This document shows positions 52,432-60,407 of a stretch of 64,000 nucleotides of DNA, in pieces. Source of the stretch: Nocardioides sp. (lineage in GTDB: Bacteria > Actinomycetota > Actinomycetes > Propionibacteriales > Nocardioidaceae); the NCBI RefSeq assembly GCF_030150155.1, contig NZ_JASLGR010000006.1:1-64000 (forward strand), written 5' to 3'. Below the pieces are notes generated by a model, which was given only the letters and a program-made list of their open reading frames with translations, searched no databases and was not told the origin of the DNA. Positions within the stretch are counted from its first letter, which is position 1. Every line of letters starts with the position of its first letter. A program made the translations under genes and the position numbers.

Positions 52432-52929
52432 ATGCCCCGGATCACGATCACCTCGGTCGGCTCGCCCGCCGAGCTCGATCTGGCGATGCTGATCTGGGCC
52501 GCCGCCAACCGGACCCGACCCCGCCCGGCCGGCCCGGAGCGACTGGAGCGGATCCGGGAGCGGGTCGGGGACGGCGAGGTCGTGCTGCTCGCGCACTACG
52601 GGGCGCGGCCCGCGGGGATGGTGCTGGCCGAGGTGTTCAACGAGGCCGGAGCCGACGGGCCCGTGGGCGACGTACGCCCTGACACCGGGCACGTCTCGAT
52701 GATCGCCGTCGACCCGGCGGTCTGGGGCTCGGGGGTGGGCGCCCGGCTGCTCCGGGAGGTCCAGTCGCGCTGGCCGCGGCTCTCGGTCTGGATCCGCACC
52801 GACAACCGGCGTGCCGAGCGGCTCTTCGCCGGTCGTGGGTTCGTCGACATCGAGAACCTGAGCCATCTGCAGGACGGCGAGGAGATCCGGCAGTGGGTCT
52901 GGGATCCCGCGATCGCCCTCAGACGATGA
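52432..52929 (+). CDS. GNAT-family N-acetyltransferase
   Basis: 165 residues. GNAT fold: VSMIAVDPAVWGSGVGARLLREVQ is the acetyl-CoA-binding motif A (V-x-x-x-x-G-x-G), and WIRTDNRRAERLFAGRGF is motif B. Substrate unknown. ATG with AAGG upstream. Its 3' end overlaps pknL by 11 bp, convergent. Confidence 0.85.
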   Translation: MPRITITSVGSPAELDLAMLIWAAANRTRPRPAGPERLERIRERVGDGEVVLLAHYGARPAGMVLAEVFNEAGADGPVGDVRPDTGHVSMIAVDPAVWGSGVGARLLREVQSRWPRLSVWIRTDNRRAERLFAGRGFVDIENLSHLQDGEEIRQWVWDPAIALRR

Positions 52930-54868
52930 TCAGGGTGATCGTCGAGCCCTTCGGCACCTTGGTGCCACTGCCGGGGTTGCTGGAGTAGACGTAGCCCAGC
53001 CCCAGATAGATCGAGGCGTGCTCGGTGCGGACCTTGAAGCCGAGCGCCTCGAGCTTCGCGGTCGCCGCGGCCACGCCGCTGGCCTTGAGGCCACCGGGCA
53101 CCGCGATCAGCTCGGGGCCCTTCGAGACCTCCAGCGCGACCCCATCGCCCTTGTACTTGGTGCCGCTGGTCGGGTTCTGCGAGATCACGACGCCCTTGGC
53201 GACGGTGTCGCTGAAGGACTGGGTGGTGGTGACCTTGAGGCCCGCCTGGGTCAGCGCCTTCTGGGCGGCGTCGCCCTTCTTGCCGACCCAGCTGGTGAGC
53301 TTGATCGGCTGGCGGCCCTTGGAGACCCACAGGTCGACGCTGGCGCCGGGGCGCAGCTGGGTGCCGGCGACGGGGTCGGTACGGATGATCTGGCCCGTGG
53401 GCACGGTCTCGGACCAGGTCGGCTGGTTCTGGCCGACGGTCAGCTTGATCCCCTCCAGGGTGGAGGTGGCGGCGTCGACGGTGGTGCCGACCAGGTTCGG
53501 CAGCGCGTAGACCTCCGGCCCCTTGGACAGGGTCAGGGTCACGGTGCCGCCGTTGAGCACCCGGTTGCCGCCAGCGGGGTCGGCCCGCATCACCAGGCCC
53601 TTGTCGGTGGTGTCGGACCAGTCGGGGTCACCCACGGTGACGTCGAGGCCGGCTGCCTGGAGCTTGCTGGTCGCCGCCGCCTGGGACAGGCCGAGGACAC
53701 CCGGTGCGGTGGTGTAGCGGCCGAAGCCGAACCACCAGGCACCCACGCCGACCGCCGCCACCAGCAGCACGGCCAGCAGCACCGTGACGGGTCCGCGACG
53801 GCGGCGACGCCGGGCGGCGGGCTCCGGCGCCGGTGCGGGAACGGGGACAGGTCGTGAGACCTCGGCCGTACGCCGCCGCACGGCGGTGTTCTCGGCATCG
53901 ACGGCCCCGAGGTGCTCGACGATGGTGTGCTCGGCCGCGGGCCGGGTCGGCAGGGCCAGGTCGGTGGTGAGCTCGATGTCCTCGCTCACCCCGCTGGCCA
54001 GGGCCTGGGCGACACGCTGGCTCTGGCGCAGCATCACCGCCGCGTCAGCGGGCCGCAGGTCGGGGTCGCGGGCCGTGGCCCGGGCGACCAGCGCGTCGAC
54101 GTACGGCGGGATGTCGGGGACCAGGGCGGACGGGGCCGGCACGTCCTCGTGGACGTGCTTGTAGGCCACCTGGATGGGGGAGTCGCCCTCGTGCGGCTTG
54201 CGTCCGGTGAGGAGCTCGTAGAGCATCACGCCGACGGAGTAGACGTCGCTGCGCTGGTCGGCGCGACCGTTCGAGACGATCTCGGGTGCGATGTAGGACA
54301 CGGTGCCGATCAGCACCCCGGTCGAGGTGTGCTGGGTCTCGGCGGTGACCGCGCGGGCCAGGCCGAAGTCGGCGACCTTGATCCGGCCGTCGTCGGCGAT
54401 CAGGACGTTCTCGGGCTTGATGTCGCGGTGGATCAGGCCGGCGCGGTGGGCTGCGGCGAGCGCGGACAGGACCGGCACCGTCAGGGCCAGGGCGCGGGTC
54501 GGGGACAGCGGGGCGCCGTGGGACATCTGGTCGCGCAGGGTGGTGCCGCGGACCAGCTCCATCACCAGGAACAGGGTGCCGTCGTCGTCACCCTGGTCGA
54601 AGACCTGCACCACGTTGGGATGGTCGAGGCGTGCGGCGGCCCGGGCCTCGCGCACGAACCGGGCGGCGTACGCCTTGTCGTCGCCCATCCCGGCGTGCAT
54701 CACCTTGACCGCGACGATCCGGTCCAGGCGGCGGTCATGGGCCTCGTACACCGTGGCCATCCCGCCGCGCGCGATCCGCGCGGTCAGCAGATAGCGGCCG
54801 TCGAGGATCCGGCCGAGCAGCGGGTCGCTGGCAGCGTCGCCACCGCGGGCAGCACGGCGCTCGCGCAT
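52919..54868 (-). CDS. pknL: Serine/threonine protein kinase with four PASTA domains (PknL)
   Basis: 649 residues. Kinase domain about 20-285 with glycine loop ARGGMATVY, K55 (VAVKVM), HRDIKPENV (D149) and DFG at 167-169; a linker; one membrane helix (about 360-380); then four PASTA repeats (about 385-649) that bind peptidoglycan fragments. AGGAGG lies 4 nt before ATG 54868, fixing the start. M. tuberculosis PknL lacks the PASTA part, so this form is more like Streptomyces or PknB. Divergent from an Rv2175c-like gene, as in mycobacteria. The 140-bp gap holds both promoters. Confidence 0.95.
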   Translation of the reverse strand: MRERRAARGGDAASDPLLGRILDGRYLLTARIARGGMATVYEAHDRRLDRIVAVKVMHAGMGDDKAYAARFVREARAAARLDHPNVVQVFDQGDDDGTLFLVMELVRGTTLRDQMSHGAPLSPTRALALTVPVLSALAAAHRAGLIHRDIKPENVLIADDGRIKVADFGLARAVTAETQHTSTGVLIGTVSYIAPEIVSNGRADQRSDVYSVGVMLYELLTGRKPHEGDSPIQVAYKHVHEDVPAPSALVPDIPPYVDALVARATARDPDLRPADAAVMLRQSQRVAQALASGVSEDIELTTDLALPTRPAAEHTIVEHLGAVDAENTAVRRRTAEVSRPVPVPAPAPEPAARRRRRRGPVTVLLAVLLVAAVGVGAWWFGFGRYTTAPGVLGLSQAAATSKLQAAGLDVTVGDPDWSDTTDKGLVMRADPAGGNRVLNGGTVTLTLSKGPEVYALPNLVGTTVDAATSTLEGIKLTVGQNQPTWSETVPTGQIIRTDPVAGTQLRPGASVDLWVSKGRQPIKLTSWVGKKGDAAQKALTQAGLKVTTTQSFSDTVAKGVVISQNPTSGTKYKGDGVALEVSKGPELIAVPGGLKASGVAAATAKLEALGFKVRTEHASIYLGLGYVYSSNPGSGTKVPKGSTITLIIV

Positions 54869-55008
54869 GGGGACCTCCTGAACAGCGTGGACCGGGGGGA
54901 AGAGGGGACGACTCGGCAGAACCGTCGACCGGAACCGCTCCATCGTACGGAGCCCACCCAGGGTCGCGGGTGCGACGCGCCCAGGCTTGCACGCCTAGGA
55001 TTCACCCC

Positions 55009-55392
55009 ATGAGTAACGACCTTCCGCTCGCCGACCAGGATCTCGCCGCCCTCGTGGAGGAGTGGATGGACTGGAGCGAGGTCGCCGCGCTGCTCGGCGT
55101 CTCGGTGGGCAAGGTCCGCACGATGGTGCGTGACCACGAGCTTGCCCACGCCGTGCCCGAGTTCGGCGGCAAGCGCTCGGGGCTGAAGATCCCGGCGCTC
55201 TTCCTCGACGGCCACGAGATCGTCAAGGGCCTGCCCGGCATCCTGACCGTGCTGCACGACGGCGGCTACGACGACCGTGAGGCGATCGCCTGGCTCTTCC
55301 TCGACGCCGACCTGCCCGGCCGCCCGATCGACGCCCTGCGCGAGAACCGCGGCTCGGAGGCCAAGCGTCGCGCCCAGGCGATGGCCTTCTGA
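55009..55392 (+). CDS. Rv2175c-family DNA-binding protein
   Basis: 127 residues. Winged helix-turn-helix start (LVEEWMDWSEVAALLGVSVGKVRTMVRDHELAH) and C-terminal helical domain ending EAKRRAQAMAF. In M. tuberculosis Rv2175c is phosphorylated by PknL on an N-terminal threonine, which changes DNA binding. Here the N-terminal tail has no threonine. TAGGAT (54996-55001) is 7 nt before ATG 55009, a leaderless promoter. Divergent from pknL; 5 bp before the RNase gene. Confidence 0.88.
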   Translation: MSNDLPLADQDLAALVEEWMDWSEVAALLGVSVGKVRTMVRDHELAHAVPEFGGKRSGLKIPALFLDGHEIVKGLPGILTVLHDGGYDDREAIAWLFLDADLPGRPIDALRENRGSEAKRRAQAMAF

Positions 55393-55397
55393 CCCGG

Positions 55398-55943
55398 ATG
55401 CTCGGGCTGTCCCGCGCCACCTGGCGCACTCTCGGGTCGCTCGCCCTGATCGTCGTGGTCGGGGTGGCGTGGCTGCTCACCCAGAACGGCTCGGACTCCT
55501 CGGGCGACACCGCGAGGTCGTCGACCTCGGCCAGGTCCTCAGCCTCCGCCAGTACGTCGGCCACGGGCGGAGCCACGCACACGGGCTCGTCCTCGTCGGC
55601 CGGCTCAGGCTCGTCGGCCGGTTCAGGCTCGTCGAAGGCGTCGGGCACCGACCCGGTCAGCGGCCTGCCCTGGATCGCGGCGTCCTCGCTGCCGACCCAG
55701 GCCCGCGAGGTGCTCAGTGCCATCGACGCCGGTGGACCGTTCGCCTACCCGGGCAAGGACGGGTCGACGTTCGGGAACTTCGAGGGCGTGCTGCCGACGA
55801 GGTCGCGTGGCTACTACCACGAGTACACCGTGCCGACCCCGGGCGCCTCGAACCGTGGCGCCCGCCGGATCGTGGCCGGATCGGCGGGGGAGCTGTACTG
55901 GACCGCGGACCACTACGACCACTTCTCCAGGATCAAGCGATGA
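55398..55943 (+). CDS. Secreted guanyl-specific ribonuclease (RNase Sa/barnase family)
   Basis: 181 residues. N-terminal membrane/signal helix (about 11-28), a Ser/Gly-rich spacer (30-82), then a catalytic domain very close to Streptomyces RNase Sa (LPTRSRGYYHEYTVPTPGA). Catalytic E142 (YYHEYTV), R157 (GARRIVAG) and H172 (ADHYDHF) match E54, R69 and H85 of RNase Sa. Cleaves RNA after G. It may stay anchored, as no clear cleavage site follows the helix. The stop overlaps the barstar-like gene (ATGA). Confidence 0.9.
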   Translation: MLGLSRATWRTLGSLALIVVVGVAWLLTQNGSDSSGDTARSSTSARSSASASTSATGGATHTGSSSSAGSGSSAGSGSSKASGTDPVSGLPWIAASSLPTQAREVLSAIDAGGPFAYPGKDGSTFGNFEGVLPTRSRGYYHEYTVPTPGASNRGARRIVAGSAGELYWTADHYDHFSRIKR

Positions 55944-56314
55944 GGCCCGGGGTGAGCCGAGCCCTCGACGTGTCGGGTGCCGAGGTGCTGGCCCGCGCCG
56001 AGGCCGAGGGCGCCGCCGCCCTGATCCTCGACTCGACCGGGGACCGCACCACGTCGGCCTTCCTCACCACCGCCGGACGGGTGCTCGGGGCGGGCGACGA
56101 GTTCGGCCACAACCTCGATGCGCTCTACGACGTGCTGCGCGACCTCGACGACCCGGCGGTGCTGGTGTGGAGCGGCTGGGCCGACCTGGCCTTGGCCGAC
56201 CCGCGGGCCTTCACCGTCCTGGTCGGCCTGTTCGCCGACCGCTCCGAGGAGGCGGCGCTGAGCGTCGTGCTGGTGGGGCAGGGGCCCGCAGTCGACGTGC
56301 CGCTGCTGCCCTGA
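55940..56314 (+). CDS. Barstar-family ribonuclease inhibitor
   Basis: 124 residues. Barstar motif EFGHNLDALYDVLRDLDDPAVLVWSGW with the acidic residues that cover the RNase active site in the barnase-barstar complex. Start ATG overlaps the RNase stop, so inhibitor is made with the nuclease. It has no signal, so it acts in the cytoplasm and protects against premature activity of the RNase. Its stop is directly followed by repeat array E. Confidence 0.87.
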   Translation: MRPGVSRALDVSGAEVLARAEAEGAAALILDSTGDRTTSAFLTTAGRVLGAGDEFGHNLDALYDVLRDLDDPAVLVWSGWADLALADPRAFTVLVGLFADRSEEAALSVVLVGQGPAVDVPLLP

Positions 56315-56315
56315 C

Positions 56316-56403
56316 GCCGACTTCCGGGTTCGCCACCGTCGACTTCCGGGTTCACCACCGTCGACTTCCGGGTTCACCACGGCCGACTTCCGGGTTTCCC
56401 CCG
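56316..56403 (+). repeat. Repeat array E: four 22-bp units
   Basis: Units at 56316, 56338, 56360 and 56382, each 22 bp, core GACTTCCGGGTTCACCACC, the last degenerate at its 3' end. Begins two bases after the barstar stop and ends 13 bp before the polyprenyl synthase stop (convergent gap). Confidence 0.92.
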
Positions 56404-56416
56404 TCGGCGGGGTCGC

Positions 56417-57487
56417 TCAGACGCTGCGCTGCGTCGCGGCGTCGCCCAGCGCCGCGAGTGCCGCCCGGGCGGGCTCGGCGATCGCCAGCCCGGCCAACGC
56501 TGCGTCGGCCGTGGCCGTCAGGGCCGTGATCGTCTCCTCCACCGCGTCCAGCGCGCCGGAGTCGGTGATGATCGCGCGGAGCCGGTCGACCTCGGCGTCG
56601 CTGAGCGCGGTGGCCAGCGACCGGTCCAGCAGAGCGGCGTCGGCGTCGGGAGCACCGGCCAGGGCGTGGGCGACCAGGACGGTGCGCTTGCCCTCGACCA
56701 GGTCGTCGCCGGCGGGCTTTCCGGTCGCTGCGGGATCGCCGAAGACGCCGAGGATGTCGTCGCGCAGCTGGAACGCCTCACCGATCGGGAGGCCGAAGCC
56801 GGAGAGCGCGGCGATCTGGTCGGGGGTGGCCCCGGCCAGGGCCGCCCCGATGTGGATCGGTCGCTCGATCGAGTACTTCGCCGACTTGTAGCGCAGCACC
56901 GTCATCGCGGTAGCGACGTCGGCCTCGGCGCGAGCCTGCACCGAGACGTCGAGGAACTGGCCCGCGATCACCTCGGTCTTGCACAGGTCGAAGATCTCCA
57001 GGGCGGGGCCCAGCACGTCCCACCCGAAGCCCGTACGCCGCAGCAGCTCGTCGGCCCACGCCAGCAGCAGGTCGCCCAGCAGGATCGCCCCGGCGGCGCC
57101 GTACGTCGTCGACGGGCCGGTCCAGCCGAACTCGGCATGCTGGGCCTCGAAGTGGCGGTGGGTGGCGGGGCGTCCGCGGCGGCTGTCGGAGCCGTCCATG
57201 TAGTCGTCGTGGATCAGGGCCGAGGCCTGCAGCAGCTCCAGGGCGGCACAGGCGCGGATCAGGGCGGTCGCCGTCCAAGCGTCGCCGGGCTCGGCGAAGG
57301 CACGGTAGCCCCAGTAGCAGAACGCCGCCCGGAAGCGCTTGCCGCCGGCCACGCTCGCCCGGGCCTGGGCGAGCAGACGCTGAGCGTCGGAGCCCAACGG
57401 GGCCAGCACCTCGGCCTGTCGGTCGAGGAAGCCGTCCAGCTCGTCCTGGACCTGTCCACGGAACGTCGCCTCATCCCACTGGGTCAC
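56417..57487 (-). CDS. idsA2: Polyprenyl (geranylgeranyl) diphosphate synthase
   Basis: 356 residues. Chain-elongating prenyltransferase: first aspartate-rich motif DDYMD (94-98), second DDILGVFGD (243-251), plus GGKRFRAAFCYWGYRA and YKSAKYSIERP. Chain length cannot be told for certain; actinobacterial homologues (Rv2173) make farnesyl or geranylgeranyl diphosphate. GTG 57487 is 6 nt from TAGGGT (57494-57499). Divergent from metF with only 22 bp between starts. Confidence 0.9.
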   Translation of the reverse strand: MTQWDEATFRGQVQDELDGFLDRQAEVLAPLGSDAQRLLAQARASVAGGKRFRAAFCYWGYRAFAEPGDAWTATALIRACAALELLQASALIHDDYMDGSDSRRGRPATHRHFEAQHAEFGWTGPSTTYGAAGAILLGDLLLAWADELLRRTGFGWDVLGPALEIFDLCKTEVIAGQFLDVSVQARAEADVATAMTVLRYKSAKYSIERPIHIGAALAGATPDQIAALSGFGLPIGEAFQLRDDILGVFGDPAATGKPAGDDLVEGKRTVLVAHALAGAPDADAALLDRSLATALSDAEVDRLRAIITDSGALDAVEETITALTATADAALAGLAIAEPARAALAALGDAATQRSV

Positions 57488-57509
57488 CCGGTCACCCTAG
57501 GATGGGGCC
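57488..57509. promoter_or_regulatory. Overlapping divergent leaderless promoters of idsA2 and metF
   Basis: The 22 bp between the two starts contains ACCCTAGGAT (57494-57503). Plus strand TAGGAT (57498-57503) is 6 nt from ATG 57510; minus strand TAGGGT (57494-57499) is 6 nt from GTG 57487. The two -10 hexamers share the TA step, so both polymerases cannot be placed together. Each -35 region would lie inside the opposing gene. Confidence 0.75.
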
Positions 57510-58400
57510 ATGCCAGGCACGAGCACGACCCCCATCAGCGAAGTGATCCGTCAGGGCGGTCGGTCGTTCTCGTTCGAGTTCTTCCCGCCGAAGGACGAGG
57601 CCGGCGAAGCCCGGCTGTGGGAGGCCATCGAGGCGCTGGAGCCCTACCGCCCCTCGTTCGTGTCGGTGACGTACGGCGCCGGCGGCACGACCCGCGGCAC
57701 GACCGTGAGGGTGACCGAGCGGATCGCCCGGGAGACCTCGATGGTGCCGATGGCGCACCTGACCTGTGTGGGGCACACCGCCGCCGAGATCGACTCGATC
57801 CTGGCTGAGTACAAGGCCGCCGGGGTCGCCAACATCATGGCGCTGCGTGGCGACCCGACCGACGGGCCGCGAGCGGAGTGGACGACCACCCCGGGCGGCT
57901 TCACCTACGCCTCGGAGCTGGTCGAACTGGTCCGTGGGCACGGTGGCTTCGACATCGGGATCGCGGCCTTCCCCGAGGGTCACCCGACGGCCTCCTCGCT
58001 CGACACCGACGCCGACGTGCTGGTCGCCAAGGCTCGTGCCGGTGCGACCTTCGCCGTCACCCAGATGTTCTTCAGGGCCGCCGACTACTTCGGTCTGGTC
58101 GAGCGCGTCCGCGCCCGCGGGGTCGACATCCCGATCCTGCCCGGCATCATGCCGATCCTGAACCTGAACGCGATCCGTCGTCAGGGCGAGCTGATCGGCA
58201 CCTCGGTGCCGGCCGAGATCGTCGCCCGGATCGAGTCCCGGCTGCCCGACGCCGAGGCGGTCCGTGCCGAGGGCATCGCGATCGCGGCGGAGCTGTGTGA
58301 GGAGCTCCTCGAGGGCGGCGCCCCGGGCCTGCACTTCTACACGCTGAACCGGTCCAAGGCGACGCTGGAGATCTTCGCGAAGCTGAACCTGACCGTCTGA
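57510..58400 (+). CDS. metF: 5,10-methylenetetrahydrofolate reductase
   Basis: 296 residues. FAD TIM-barrel enzyme giving 5-methyl-tetrahydrofolate for methionine synthesis. FSFEFFPPKDEAGEARLW, HLTCVGHTAAEI, NIMALRGDPTDG, ITQMFF-like VTQMFFRAADYFGL and GLHFYTLNRSKATLEI are family motifs. Homologue of Rv2172c in sequence context. With metYX it feeds methionine synthesis. Start fixed by leaderless TAGGAT. Confidence 0.95.
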   Translation: MPGTSTTPISEVIRQGGRSFSFEFFPPKDEAGEARLWEAIEALEPYRPSFVSVTYGAGGTTRGTTVRVTERIARETSMVPMAHLTCVGHTAAEIDSILAEYKAAGVANIMALRGDPTDGPRAEWTTTPGGFTYASELVELVRGHGGFDIGIAAFPEGHPTASSLDTDADVLVAKARAGATFAVTQMFFRAADYFGLVERVRARGVDIPILPGIMPILNLNAIRRQGELIGTSVPAEIVARIESRLPDAEAVRAEGIAIAAELCEELLEGGAPGLHFYTLNRSKATLEIFAKLNLTV

Positions 58401-58401
58401 C

Positions 58402-58473
58402 ACCGAGATCCGGGTTCGCCCCCAGCAACGGTGGGAAACCCGGATCTCGGCGGTGGTGAACCCGGAAGTCGAT
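58402..58473. repeat. Repeat array F: three 22-bp-family units in inverted layout
   Basis: One forward unit (58402-58423), a six-base gap, and two reverse units (58430-58451 and 58452-58473). The facing units give a 14-bp stem CCGAGATCCGGGTT (58403-58416) with AACCCGGATCTCGG (58437-58450), a likely bidirectional terminator between convergent metF and the next gene. The last unit reaches into the stop codon of that gene. Confidence 0.88.
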
Positions 58474-59738
58474 CAGGGCTGACCGATGGCTGCGGCCACG
58501 AGCGCAGCCGACATCCCGGCGAAGGGCAGCCCGTCACCGGAGATGCTCGCTGCGCCGGCGGCGTACAGACCCTGGTACGGCGTCAGCGGGCCGACCCGGT
58601 CGCCCAGCGTCGCTCGACCACGCCAGGTCACCCCGAGCGGGGAGCCGTGGAACCGGGCGACGACCTCGGCCGGGGAGACGGTGTGCTGGGTGAGGATCTG
58701 CTCGGGCTTGATCTTGATCCCGTGGCGCCACAGCACCAGGTCGATCTCCTCGGCGATCGCGCCCCGCACCAGCAGGGTCCAGGCCACCGCCCCGTCGGGT
58801 GCACGGCCGCCGGGGCGCACCGTCACCAGCGGATCGCCGTGCAGCACCACGTCGTGGGTCAGCTCGGGCACGTCGGCGCTCAGCCCGAGATAGACCACCG
58901 TGGGCGGGATCGATGGCATCGTCTCGCGGGCCAGGGGCGCCAGGGTCGGCAGCGCGCGCGGGTCGATCGTGACCACGACGGCGTCGGCCTCGATCCTCTC
59001 GCCGCCCACGGTGACGCCGACGGCGCGCCCGTCGTGCACCACCACGTCCTCGACCGAGCCGGCGACCACCTCGACCTTCCGGGTCGCCAGCCGGCCGACC
59101 AGGGCCTCGCGCAGCGCGCCCATCCCGCCGACCGGTCGCCAGGCGCCGAAGCGCTGCTCCAGGTAGGCGCTCAGCCCTGCCCACGCTGGCACGTCGCGCA
59201 GGGTGTGCCCGGCCAGCTCGAACGGGTAGCGCGCCACCTCGCGCAGGTGCTTGTCGCGCAGGTCGTGCCGGATCCGACGGTGCAGCGACGTGCGGGCGTT
59301 CAGGGTCCGCTCCAGGTCGCGGGGGAGCATCGCGGAGCGGTTCTCGAACAGGTGCTGGCGGGTCGCCTCCCAGATCTCCCCGTACGGCGCCACGTGGTCC
59401 ACCCACGCCTGGCCGAGCTCAGCCAGCTGGGAGGCCCGCGATCCACCGGTGAGCCGGAGCACGGTGCCGTCGCGCCAGCGGTGCTCCCGGATCACGTCGA
59501 CCGGCTCGAGGTCGAGCTCGCGCTCCAGCGGACGCCCGGACTTGCGGAACAGGTCGCGGGTGACGGCCGGGAGCAGGGTGTGGGAGGCGAGGTCCCAGGA
59601 GAAGCCGTCGGCCTCGTACGGCGTCAGCGCACCGCCCAGGTCGGGGGAGACGAGGGTGACCTGATGGCCGAGCTTGGCCAGTCGGAGCGCTGAGGCGAGT
59701 CCTGCGAAGCCGCCACCGACCACTGCTACCCGTGTCAC
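58473..59738 (-). CDS. CrtI/phytoene-dehydrogenase-like FAD oxidoreductase
   Basis: 421 residues. FAD-binding Rossmann start VAVVGGGFAGLASALRLAKLG, VTLVSPD, the GGMGALREALVGRL motif of the NAD(P)/FAD-dependent desaturase group, and the C-terminal FAD loop GLYAAGAASISGDGLPFAGMSAAL. Substrate may be a carotenoid or other isoprenoid; the polyprenyl synthase 1 kb away supports an isoprenoid link, but no phytoene synthase is present. GTG 59738 is chosen by the glycine-rich start; a much longer open frame upstream crosses other genes. Confidence 0.85.
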   Translation of the reverse strand: MTRVAVVGGGFAGLASALRLAKLGHQVTLVSPDLGGALTPYEADGFSWDLASHTLLPAVTRDLFRKSGRPLERELDLEPVDVIREHRWRDGTVLRLTGGSRASQLAELGQAWVDHVAPYGEIWEATRQHLFENRSAMLPRDLERTLNARTSLHRRIRHDLRDKHLREVARYPFELAGHTLRDVPAWAGLSAYLEQRFGAWRPVGGMGALREALVGRLATRKVEVVAGSVEDVVVHDGRAVGVTVGGERIEADAVVVTIDPRALPTLAPLARETMPSIPPTVVYLGLSADVPELTHDVVLHGDPLVTVRPGGRAPDGAVAWTLLVRGAIAEEIDLVLWRHGIKIKPEQILTQHTVSPAEVVARFHGSPLGVTWRGRATLGDRVGPLTPYQGLYAAGAASISGDGLPFAGMSAALVAAAIGQP

Positions 59739-59749
59739 GGGCGCTGACT

Positions 59750-60373
59750 CTACGGGGTCGGGGAGGAGGGCGGACGCTGCCAGGCGAAGAGGGGCTGCGC
59801 ACCCGGCTTGGCCTTCCACCGTCGCCACCCGGCACGCACCACCCGGGCCAGCAGGTAGGCCGCCACCAGGCCGACGATCAGCAGCACCGCGGCGATCGAG
59901 GCGGCGATCCGGGGGTGGTGCAGCGCCAGCGTCGCCACGCCGAGCACGGCGACGTCCTCGGTCAGGCTGGCGGTGATGTTGCTCAGTGGCTCGGGGGAGG
60001 TGTTGATCGCCAGCCGGCTGCTGGCCTTGGACAGGTGCGCCAGCAGGGCGGTGGTGCCGCCGGTGACGCCACCGACGGCCTCGCTGAGGGAGTCGGCCTG
60101 CCCGGCGATCAGGACGCCGATCACGGCACCGATCGTGGGTCGGATGACGGTCGAGATCGCGTCCCAGGTGGAGTCGACGTACGGGATCTTGTCGGTGACG
60201 AACTCCAGGGCGTAGAACGCGCCCGCCGCAGCGAGCACCGGCCAGGTGCCGAGCACGTCGGGGATCTGGCTGAACGAGCCGACCCGGTCGGCGAGCCCGA
60301 GGACCAGCACGACCAGGTAGGCGTTGATGCCACTGGCCCAGCCGGTGGAGAAGGTCAGCGCGAGCGCCTGCAT
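59750..60373 (-). CDS. DUF4126 membrane protein
   Basis: 207 residues with about five helices. STGWASGINAYLVVLVLGLADRVG, FYALEFVTDKIPYVDSTWDAI and GGVTGGTTALLAHLSKASSRLAINTSPEP are the DUF4126 signatures. Function unknown. CACAAT is 6 nt before the ATG. Follows the CrtI-like gene by 11 bp upstream in the same direction, so probably co-transcribed. Divergent from the next gene by 34 bp. Confidence 0.87.
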   Translation of the reverse strand: MQALALTFSTGWASGINAYLVVLVLGLADRVGSFSQIPDVLGTWPVLAAAGAFYALEFVTDKIPYVDSTWDAISTVIRPTIGAVIGVLIAGQADSLSEAVGGVTGGTTALLAHLSKASSRLAINTSPEPLSNITASLTEDVAVLGVATLALHHPRIAASIAAVLLIVGLVAAYLLARVVRAGWRRWKAKPGAQPLFAWQRPPSSPTP

Positions 60374-60407
60374 GTCGTGATTGTGTCCCGACTAGGCTGT
60401 TCTCGCC

